DNA of 47,216 bases. Origin: CAZWKX01 sp964614095. GTDB lineage: Bacteria > Actinomycetota > Acidimicrobiia > Spongiisociales > UBA11373. A program made the position numbers and the translations under genes. Of the stretch, positions 26,011-32,749 are shown piece after piece. Under the pieces are notes generated by a model. It saw only the letters and a list, made by a program, of their open reading frames with translations. It was not told the DNA's origin and ran no database searches. Numbering within the stretch: the first letter of the stretch is position 1; each line of letters starts with the position of its first letter. The stretch covers positions 1 through 47,216 of the forward strand of contig CAZTJO010000016.1 of assembly GCA_964614095.1 (NCBI GenBank), in the 5' to 3' direction.

Positions 26011-26709
26011 CTAGCGAAAGAGATCTTCCGACGCCGGACGTATTAGATCGGCGGCTCTGCCGTCGCCACGGGGCGCGGAGAGGCCACGTATGAGAGCGGC
26101 GGGAATGCCGGCGGATTTGCCCATGACGAGATCAGCGGCGGCGGCGATCTCGTCGACGATGGCGATTTCGGTAGCCCGCAGTTCGCGGCCGTGGGTGTCG
26201 GCGGTGCCGCGCAGATCGAGTATCGCCTCGATGCCGGAAACTCCGATGGCGACATCGACCAGCCCGCGTCTCCACGGACGGCCGAACGTATCGGTGACGA
26301 CGACCGGCAAGTCGATGCCGGTGAGGCGCGATAGAGACTGCCGCAGCCGGTGGGCCGATCGATCGGGGCGGGTGGGCAGGAGCACCGCCGTGCCGGGTTT
26401 GGTGTTCGAGCGATCGACACCGGCGTTGGCGCAGATGAAGCCGTGGCGAGTGCGGGCAATGACAAGGTCACCGCGTCGTCGCAGCACCTCTACTGCCTGC
26501 TCGTCGACAACACGGCGGTAGTCGTTGTCATCGGTGATGGTGGTTACGGAGTCCTCGGCCTTCGAGACGACCTTGTGTGTGACCACCAGCACATCGCCTG
26601 CTTCGGGCCCAAGGCCGGCCACAGCGATGGCGTTGGCGAGCATTCCGGCCAGGTCATCACCGGCTTCGATCTCCGGCAGGCCGCGGATCGGGTGTATGGA
26701 GACGGTCAT
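26011..26709 (-). CDS. cofE: Coenzyme F420-0:L-glutamate ligase
   Basis: 232 residues of the CofE/FbiB N-terminal family. It adds gamma-linked glutamates to F420-0 using GTP. Typical motifs are DVLVVTHKVVSKAED near residues 39-53, RTRHGFICANAGVDRSNT and VVVTDTFGRPWRRGLVDVAI. Mycobacterial FbiB has an extra C-terminal nitroreductase-like domain that is absent here, so this is the short archaeal-type form. The start overlaps the cofD stop (ATGA), so the pair is translationally coupled. Confidence 0.92.
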   Translation of the reverse strand: MTVSIHPIRGLPEIEAGDDLAGMLANAIAVAGLGPEAGDVLVVTHKVVSKAEDSVTTITDDNDYRRVVDEQAVEVLRRRGDLVIARTRHGFICANAGVDRSNTKPGTAVLLPTRPDRSAHRLRQSLSRLTGIDLPVVVTDTFGRPWRRGLVDVAIGVSGIEAILDLRGTADTHGRELRATEIAIVDEIAAAADLVMGKSAGIPAALIRGLSAPRGDGRAADLIRPASEDLFR

Positions 26710-27623
26710 GGGAGTTCCAGCAGCCAGGCGGCGAAGCGGGAAGCGGATTCCGCTCGGGCGATCCGGGTGTCGGCGGCGTGAATCCGCACCGCGCCATCGG
26801 CAAAACGTTCGATGTCAGCAGCGTCTTTGATGTCGACGACGAGATCGTGGAGCAGACCGGCGTAGGCCTCGATCACGCCTGCCGTTCCTGGTGGCAGGCC
26901 GAGAGAAGACATCACCCGATCGGCGGGACCCTTCAGAGCCTTACCGCCGAAGAGAGGGCTGACTGCGATGGCCCGACGCGCCGCCGCCAGGGCCTGCCGG
27001 ACCCCGTCAACGGCAAGGATGGGCCAAATGGAGAGCGGAGGATTGGAGGGGCCGACGATGACGATTTCGGCGCCGGCGATGGCGTCTAGGACGCCAGGGG
27101 CGGGCCGGGCTGTCTCGGCGCCCGCAAAATGCAGAGCGTGTATCTGGTCGCGGTGTCCCCGGGTCACGAAGTAGTCCTGGAAGGAGAGCCATTCGCCGGC
27201 TGGAGTCTGGAGCCGGGTGCGCAAAGGATCGTCCGTCACCGGAAGCACACGGCACAGCACCCAGAGGGCGCGGCAGATGCGGTCGGTTGCCGTGGAGAGG
27301 GGCTCGCCGTTGCGCAGGGCCTCGCTGCGCACCAGGTTCGTGGCCAGGTCGGCATCGCCGAGCCGGAAGCTGGTGTCGACACCCAGGCCGTCGAGATGGT
27401 CCATGACGGTGAACGTATCGTCGGCCAGACCCCAGCCCTGAGGGCCCTCGCAACCGGCCAGAGTGTAGACGACGGTGTCGAGATCGGGCGAGACGTGGAG
27501 GCCGTACCTCTCATCGTCATCACCGACATTGGCGACAACGGTAAGGTCTCCCGGTGACAGGACGGCAGCGAGGCCGCGAGCCAGCCGGGCGCCGCCGACG
27601 CCTCCCGACAACAGCGTGATCAT
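26706..27623 (-). CDS. cofD: 2-phospho-L-lactate (or phosphoenolpyruvyl) transferase
   Basis: 305 residues of the CofD/FbiA family. It transfers the phospholactate or PEP moiety from its guanylated form to the deazaflavin Fo, giving F420-0 or its dehydro form. MITLLSGGVGGARLARGL (1-18), VVANVGDD (about 31-38), DLDTVVYTL and IVGPSNPPLSI are family signatures. ATG 27623 is chosen because the open frame upstream overlaps the divergent gene. Only 36 bases separate it from the divergent glycosyltransferase gene. The other F420 genes (cofC, cofG/H or fbiC) are not in the window. Confidence 0.92.
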   Translation of the reverse strand: MITLLSGGVGGARLARGLAAVLSPGDLTVVANVGDDDERYGLHVSPDLDTVVYTLAGCEGPQGWGLADDTFTVMDHLDGLGVDTSFRLGDADLATNLVRSEALRNGEPLSTATDRICRALWVLCRVLPVTDDPLRTRLQTPAGEWLSFQDYFVTRGHRDQIHALHFAGAETARPAPGVLDAIAGAEIVIVGPSNPPLSIWPILAVDGVRQALAAARRAIAVSPLFGGKALKGPADRVMSSLGLPPGTAGVIEAYAGLLHDLVVDIKDAADIERFADGAVRIHAADTRIARAESASRFAAWLLELP

Positions 27624-27659
27624 TTTCGAAGATTGCCTCTCCGGGCCCGAGGACCAAGA

Positions 27660-30479
27660 ATGGCGACGCCGATGCCCAGCGAAACCACCCCCGAGCACCC
27701 CAAGGGTGCAGAGGCGGTTGCTGTCTACGTAGTAGCCAGCAGCGCCGATATGCTCGAGCCCTGCCTGACGGCCCTCGAGCGGCAAGTGTACGAGCCGTCA
27801 CAGGTGTTTGTGGTCGGTGGGGGCGATGAAGCTCGGCAAGTGGCCGAAGGGCGCGGGGTTGCTTGGAAGCCCAGCGTGCCTGAGGTCATGAAGGCGTTGG
27901 GCCGCGACATAGTGCACGTGTGGCGGCTCTCCGATCGGGCCCGGCCTCGTCCTGATGCCCTCGCCGCGCTGATCAGCGACGGATCTCGTGTCGAGGCCGC
28001 CGTCGCCGGCAGCAAGGTCATCGATGCCGAAGACCAGGATCTCCTGGTCTCAGTCGGCTACGCCACCGACGTCTTCGATGCGCCGTACACCGGCCTGCAG
28101 CCCGGCGAAGTAGACCAGCAGCAGTACGACGTAATCCGTGACGTAGCTGCGCTGTCCGGGGCGTCGATGCTCATCCGGCGCGATCTGTTTTTTGGCCTGC
28201 GCGGGTTTGATCCACACATGGCCCCGACGGCGGGTGCCATCGATTTCTGTCAGAGGGCCCGGCTTCTTGGCGGCCGGGTCATTGTCGTGCCTTCCTCAGA
28301 GGTGCTGCTGGCCGGGCGCGACAGCAGGTGGGAATGGCGGGAGAGAGCCGGCGAGATCCGGGCGATGCTCAAGATCTACAGCATCGTCACCCTGCTCTGG
28401 GCCATTCCGCTGGCTTTCTTGACCGGCCTGGTGGAAGGCATCGTCAGTCCATTCTTCGGACGGTGGCGCCTTTTTGGTTTTTTGGCCGCTTGGCTCTGGA
28501 GCATTGTCCAGCTTCCATCCACCATCGTGGCGCGGGTGCGAGCTCGGCGCGGCCGGGTGGTCGGCGATGAGGAGCTGTTCCGCTTCCAGACCGGGGGTTC
28601 CGCTCGTCTCCGCGAATTGTACGACGAGTCACTGGCGCGTCTCCGGGCACGGTTCCCCGACGGCGCGCTGGCCGGGCTGTCTGGTGTGGTGCAGGCGGGG
28701 CAGCAACAGCTCCGCCGCCCTGCGGTGATCACCAGCTTGCTTGTCGTGGTATTCGCCTTCATGGCCACCCGGGCCATCGTGACCGGCGGCTTGCCTATCA
28801 GCAGCTACTCGCTGCCTCCTGCGCCCTCGGCGACCGATGCCCTCGGCGCCTATGCCGGTGGCTGGAACCCGGCGGGCCTGGGGTCGCCCGAGGTGCTGCG
28901 GCCCGAGGTCGCGGCCACGGGGATCGTGCAGCTTCTGCTTCTCAATAGGCCGGGTCTTGCAGTGTCCGTTTTGATTGTCGGGGCCTTTGCCGCCGGGGCG
29001 CTGGGAACGGGCCGCATGCTGCGGCGATGGGGTGTGGGCTCTGTGGCCGGCTATCTGGCCGGCGTGGTGCTTATGGCCGGGCCGACGATCAGGGTGATTG
29101 CCGGCGACGGGGGCTGGTCGAGTCTGATCGCTCTGGGCGCCATGCCCTGGGCCCTGCTTTCGGTCATGGCTCAATGGCCGCGGTCTTGGTGGGCTCGATT
29201 GGGCCGAATGGCCGGGGCCACCATTGCCACGGGCATCGTTGGCGCCTTTGCGCCCGCGGCCTTGATGATGCCGGCGGTGGTCATGCTTCTGTGGGGGCTG
29301 GTGGGAGTGGGCCGCCGCTGGGTTGGAGCACTGCGGGCCGTGATTGCGCTTGCCCTGGCCGTTCCCCTGCTTCTTCCCTGGATCCTCTACGCAGATCTCC
29401 TCGATGTGCTGCGATCCGGGCCGGCGGCATTCTGGGCTCCGGCGGGAGAGATGGAGTGGTTCATGCTGGGCGGCCTGGTGGTGGCGCTGGTGGGGACACT
29501 CGTCGGGTCGGATCGGGCCATGGCCACCGTCGCCGGCTGGGGTGGGCTGATCGCGGTCCTGGGAGCGGTGGCGGCACGCGCCGGCAACTACGGCGTGGGC
29601 CGGGAAGGCGAGATCGCCGGCCTCATGGCGGTCGCCTTGGGAAGCGCCATCGTTGTGGGCGCAGCTCTCGAGTCCCGGGATCGGCGCAGAGAGATGGGTG
29701 GGGCTCTTTCGTCGCTCGCAGCCCTGGGGACCCTCTCGGCGGTTCTGGTTCTGGCGGCCTCGGTGCTCGCCTCTTTGGGCGGCCGGGCCGGCCTTCCCGA
29801 GGATCAACACGGCGAGCAGTTCGGTTTTATGGTCGCCCAGAATGAGGAGCCGACCCGGGTACTGGTCTTTGGGCCGGCCGAAGATCTTCCGGGGGAGGCC
29901 AGAGACCTCGAGGGAGTCGGCTACCGGGTGTTCACGCCGCCGTACCCGTACTCGTGGGAGCTGTACCTGAACGAGCCGCGTCTCGGCGACGATGCCCTCG
30001 AGCAGGTGCTGACCGACATCCTCGACGGTGAGGTGCGACGCGCCGGGGAGCGTTTGGCCCCATTCGGTATCGGCTGGGTGGTTTTCCTCGAGTCTCTGGA
30101 GACCAGCTTCGAGTCGCGGTTCGAGGGCCAGCTCGACATGGTGCCTCTTCCCAGCCTTGACTTCTACACGTTCCGCAACAACGTCGAAGCAGCCGTGGCC
30201 ATCGGCGATGACGGCGTCGTGTGGGTGCGCGACGGGACCGGTTATCACGCCCCGGGCTCGGGCGGCACGGTCACCATCGCCGAGAACGCCGACTACCGCT
30301 GGGGGCCGGGCGAGTGGTCACAAGAGGGGTGGGCCAATACTGTGACCGCTTCGGGCGACGAGGTTCATTTTGCCGGGTATGAGCCAAGGCGGAACCTGGC
30401 AGTGGCGGCCGCGGCCTGGCTGGCGCTTCTTGTGGTGTTGGGCTTCGTGGGCCGGGCGCGGGGACGGAGGGACGCATGA
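27660..30479 (+). CDS. Large membrane protein with N-terminal GT2-like domain
   Basis: 939 residues. The first 230 resemble a family 2 glycosyltransferase (VYVVASSADMLEPCLTALER; RDLFFGLRGFDPHMAP), although the metal-binding DxD is not obvious, so this half may be degenerate. From about 235 there are roughly 12 membrane helices, then an extracytoplasmic stretch (about 720-905) and a last helix before a basic tail (RARGRRDA). In mycobacteria a WbbL-like GT2 occupies this place beside fbiA/fbiB. The protein is likely to build or export an envelope polysaccharide. ATG 27660 has GAGG upstream. It overlaps the next gene at ATGA. Confidence 0.75.
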   Translation: MATPMPSETTPEHPKGAEAVAVYVVASSADMLEPCLTALERQVYEPSQVFVVGGGDEARQVAEGRGVAWKPSVPEVMKALGRDIVHVWRLSDRARPRPDALAALISDGSRVEAAVAGSKVIDAEDQDLLVSVGYATDVFDAPYTGLQPGEVDQQQYDVIRDVAALSGASMLIRRDLFFGLRGFDPHMAPTAGAIDFCQRARLLGGRVIVVPSSEVLLAGRDSRWEWRERAGEIRAMLKIYSIVTLLWAIPLAFLTGLVEGIVSPFFGRWRLFGFLAAWLWSIVQLPSTIVARVRARRGRVVGDEELFRFQTGGSARLRELYDESLARLRARFPDGALAGLSGVVQAGQQQLRRPAVITSLLVVVFAFMATRAIVTGGLPISSYSLPPAPSATDALGAYAGGWNPAGLGSPEVLRPEVAATGIVQLLLLNRPGLAVSVLIVGAFAAGALGTGRMLRRWGVGSVAGYLAGVVLMAGPTIRVIAGDGGWSSLIALGAMPWALLSVMAQWPRSWWARLGRMAGATIATGIVGAFAPAALMMPAVVMLLWGLVGVGRRWVGALRAVIALALAVPLLLPWILYADLLDVLRSGPAAFWAPAGEMEWFMLGGLVVALVGTLVGSDRAMATVAGWGGLIAVLGAVAARAGNYGVGREGEIAGLMAVALGSAIVVGAALESRDRRREMGGALSSLAALGTLSAVLVLAASVLASLGGRAGLPEDQHGEQFGFMVAQNEEPTRVLVFGPAEDLPGEARDLEGVGYRVFTPPYPYSWELYLNEPRLGDDALEQVLTDILDGEVRRAGERLAPFGIGWVVFLESLETSFESRFEGQLDMVPLPSLDFYTFRNNVEAAVAIGDDGVVWVRDGTGYHAPGSGGTVTIAENADYRWGPGEWSQEGWANTVTASGDEVHFAGYEPRRNLAVAAAAWLALLVVLGFVGRARGRRDA

Positions 30480-31834
30480 GGCGCCTTCTATTGGGTCTGC
30501 TCATCGGGGCCATCGGCGCGGCCGTCCTCTTGGCTCCCAAGCCGCCCGATTTGCCCGCTCCGCTCGCGGGACGCTACATAGAGCCCCCGGGCTTGTCGTC
30601 GCCGGTCGACAGGAGCATCTGGTACTGCCCTTGGGCACAGTCGACCGCAACACGAGATTCCTTCCTTGCCGTCGCTTCGCTGGAAGCGGCCACTGTGTCT
30701 TTGACCTTCCCCGTGGCCATTCCGGGCGAAGCTCCGGACGAGGCAACCGTCGAAGTGCCCGGTCCCGGCGCTGCCGGCATCGGCCTCAGCTCTGTGGCAC
30801 AACGGGGCGATTCGCCGTCGTTCATCGAGTTCAGTGCGGGGCCGGCTGCGGCCGCGGTGGTGGTGGAAGGGGCGGAGATGGTTGCCGCCGATGCCTGTGT
30901 GGCGGAGGGCCCGGATGTCTCGCATTTCCTTGGTGGATCGACCATGCCCGGAGAGCACTTGATCCTCCGGCTCTTCAATCCGTTCCTCGAGAGTGCCAAG
31001 GTGAAGTTGACGATCATCTCCGAGCTGGGCGAGGAGGCGATCGGCGACCTGCGGAGCATCACGGTGCAGCCGGAAGAGTGGGTAGACATCGATCTCGAGA
31101 CGGAGCTTCCGCAGCGCCTGGAGATTGTGGTGTCGGTGGAGACCGAAGAGGGAACCATCGTCCCGGCAATGACCTTCGGCACCGAAGATGACGAGGACTG
31201 GTGGGCGGGTGTCGATGAGAGCCTGGCCTGGGAATTTCCCATTACCCGAGCCGAAGGCCTGGACGGGGAGATCGTGATCGCAAACGTCGGCGCTGGAGAG
31301 GTGGAATTCAGCATCGATGTTCTCACCCTCGACGGGACCATCTTCGATGTCTTGGGCGATTCGCTCGGACCGCAGTCGGTGATGCGAATCGATCCTGCGC
31401 TCGAGGGGTACGAAGTGGCAGGCGCCAGGCTGGTGGCCAGTAGCCCCGTGGTGGCGGGTGTGGTGTCCAGCAACGAGTCCGGAGTCGCCGTCATGCCGGG
31501 CATCGCGCAGCCGACTAACCGCTGGCTCGTGCCCGGGCCCCGGACGACGGCTAACGGCAAAGCCTCCTTGTGGCTCCTCAACTCGAGTGAGGAGACCATT
31601 GCAGTGACGGTCAGCGCCATCACCGATGATGGGCTGGTCGGTGAGCAGGTCCTCATCGAGGCGGGTCGTCCTCTCGAGATCGAGGTCGCTTCGAGCGACG
31701 CCGCCGCCTATCTGGTGGAATCGTCGGCACCGTTTTCGGTGGCTTGGAGTGTTCGCGGCGGGTCGGGTCTGGGGCTGGCGGCGGCTTCGCCGATATCGGG
31801 CACAGAAGACGTAGGGTCGGGGAGCGTCGAATGA
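30476..31834 (+). CDS. DUF5719-family secreted or anchored protein
   Basis: 452 residues. A signal-anchor (RRLLLGLLIGAIGAAVLLAP) is followed by an extracytoplasmic all-beta protein of repeated modules with few lysines and an acidic character. Paired cysteines (about 50 and 145) could form a disulfide. DUF5719 proteins in actinobacteria follow the GT2/membrane protein, as here with a four-base overlap, so the two probably act together at the membrane. Function is unknown. The family name is from memory of this gene order and the sequence pattern. Confidence 0.7.
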   Translation: MRRLLLGLLIGAIGAAVLLAPKPPDLPAPLAGRYIEPPGLSSPVDRSIWYCPWAQSTATRDSFLAVASLEAATVSLTFPVAIPGEAPDEATVEVPGPGAAGIGLSSVAQRGDSPSFIEFSAGPAAAAVVVEGAEMVAADACVAEGPDVSHFLGGSTMPGEHLILRLFNPFLESAKVKLTIISELGEEAIGDLRSITVQPEEWVDIDLETELPQRLEIVVSVETEEGTIVPAMTFGTEDDEDWWAGVDESLAWEFPITRAEGLDGEIVIANVGAGEVEFSIDVLTLDGTIFDVLGDSLGPQSVMRIDPALEGYEVAGARLVASSPVVAGVVSSNESGVAVMPGIAQPTNRWLVPGPRTTANGKASLWLLNSSEETIAVTVSAITDDGLVGEQVLIEAGRPLEIEVASSDAAAYLVESSAPFSVAWSVRGGSGLGLAAASPISGTEDVGSGSVE

Positions 31835-31843
31835 CAAAACCGA

Positions 31844-31868
31844 CTTACGCGCGGTCAGCGCGCGTAAG
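31844..31868 (+). terminator. Perfect 10-bp hairpin after the DUF5719 gene
   Basis: CTTACGCGCG (31844-31853) pairs exactly with 31859-31868 across a GTCAG loop. It begins 10 bases after the stop codon. There is no U run, so termination may need a factor. It separates the GT2/DUF5719 operon from the DUF3499 gene. Confidence 0.55.
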
Positions 31869-31898
31869 AACAACACCAGCAGAATCACGCGCCCGTAG

Positions 31899-31915
31899 TT
31901 ACATCGATGTAAAGT
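31899..31915 (+). promoter_or_regulatory. Palindromic operator overlapping a -10 element ahead of DUF3499
   Basis: TTACATCGATGTAA (31899-31912) is a perfect 14-bp palindrome. Its right end runs into TAAAGT (31910-31915), a -10-like hexamer placed seven bases before ATG 31923. A protein on the palindrome would block polymerase, so repression is the simple reading. The binding factor is unknown. Confidence 0.55.
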
Positions 31916-31922
31916 GGCCGGC

Positions 31923-32150
31923 ATGATTGAGCGGTGTGTTCGATGTAGTGGGCCTGCGGCCATCGTTATGGCCTTCGACTACCGGCAACGCCTGGTTTGG
32001 CTGGAGGACCTCACCGAGCCTGTGGTTCCCGGCGCCGGCTACGCGTTCTGCGTGCAGCATGCCGACCGGCTCACCCCGCCGCTCGGGTGGACGCTGACCG
32101 ACCGGCGTGAGCCGGCAGGACCTCTGTTCACTTCACTCGAGGTCGCCTGA
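31923..32150 (+). CDS. DUF3499 family protein
   Basis: 75 residues starting MIERCVRCSGPAAIVMAFDY. CVRC near the N-terminus and one later Cys (YAFCVQH) plus His could bind a metal. The family is a small actinobacterial protein of unknown function found beside manB and fbiA in mycobacteria (Rv3258c). The ATG has no Shine-Dalgarno but follows a -10 element by seven bases, as in leaderless mRNAs; GTG 31914 would overlap the promoter. A short gap of 21 bases separates it from the next gene. Confidence 0.8.
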   Translation: MIERCVRCSGPAAIVMAFDYRQRLVWLEDLTEPVVPGAGYAFCVQHADRLTPPLGWTLTDRREPAGPLFTSLEVA

Positions 32151-32171
32151 TGCCCAGGATCTGAGGCGATC

Positions 32172-32480
32172 ATGCCTCTCGACCCTGACGTGCTCGAAGC
32201 AGTCAAGGAGATGGATGAGCACGATCTGCGACGGCTGCTCATCCTGGCCAAGGCTCGTCTCGAATCGAAGGGGGTGAGCTTCGGGTCGACGCCGAAGGTG
32301 CACTTGCGTTTGCAGCACGTGAAATGCGGCAAGCAGAACTGCACCCGCTGCCCCCACGGGCCGTACTGGTACGCCTATTGGACCGAGGACGGCCGGCGTC
32401 GATCGCGCTACGTGGGCAAACTCGAAGAAGAGGCGCTAAGTCCTCGCCTCCGGCCTGCCGAAGAACAACAGGTCGGATAA
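32172..32480 (+). CDS. DUF6788-like small cysteine protein
   Basis: 102 residues. A helical N-terminus (LEAVKEMDEHDLRRLLILAK) leads to a compact motif, KCGKQNCTRCPHGPYWYAYW, then RRSRYVGK. The Cys-x4-Cys-x2-Cys pattern with HGPYWY is typical of a small domain (I recall DUF6788) that often appears beside mobile or DNA-acting genes and may bind a metal or nucleic acid. Function is not known. No strong ribosome-binding site is visible. Confidence 0.6.
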   Translation: MPLDPDVLEAVKEMDEHDLRRLLILAKARLESKGVSFGSTPKVHLRLQHVKCGKQNCTRCPHGPYWYAYWTEDGRRRSRYVGKLEEEALSPRLRPAEEQQVG

Positions 32481-32493
32481 GGAGGAAGGACAG

Positions 32494-32703
32494 ATGCGCA
32501 CGCATAGCGCACGGCGTGCTCACCCCGCAGGTGTCGTCTGTCCGCAGTGTGGAGCTGCGGACGTCATCGAGATCGGCCTCACGCTGTCCGACGAGACAGA
32601 GGTCGATTTCCGCTCCTGTCACCGGTGTGAGCACCGCTGGTGGAACGCCGCCGGCGAAGTGATCGACCTCACCGTGGTTCTCGAAAAATCCCGCCCCTAC
32701 TGA
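32494..32703 (+). CDS. Zinc-ribbon hypothetical protein
   Basis: 69 residues with a four-cysteine ribbon: VCPQCGAADVIEIGLTLSDE, then SCHRCEHRWW. The C-terminal WWNAAGEVIDL pattern suggests a small zinc-binding nucleic-acid or adaptor domain. AAGGAGGAAGGACAG lies ahead of the ATG, the strongest ribosome-binding site nearby. It starts 13 bases after the preceding gene, so the two are co-transcribed. Confidence 0.65.
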   Translation: MRTHSARRAHPAGVVCPQCGAADVIEIGLTLSDETEVDFRSCHRCEHRWWNAAGEVIDLTVVLEKSRPY

Positions 32704-32734
32704 GATCAGGCGCCTACTCCCTCTGCACCCGCGG

Positions 32735-32740
32735 TAGCCT
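32735..32740 (+). promoter_or_regulatory. Probable -10 element giving a leaderless mRNA
   Basis: TAGCCT lies nine bases before the GTG start at 32750. No Shine-Dalgarno sequence lies between. The same spacing recurs before the genes at 31923, 36230 and 46584. Confidence 0.4.
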
Positions 32741-32749
32741 GCTGGCGCA

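Noticed and set aside
28629..30248. 539-codon minus-strand ORF opposite the GT2/membrane gene
   Set aside because: Rich in His, Arg, Gln and Gly, as expected for a shadow of a GC-rich gene; no recognisable domain.
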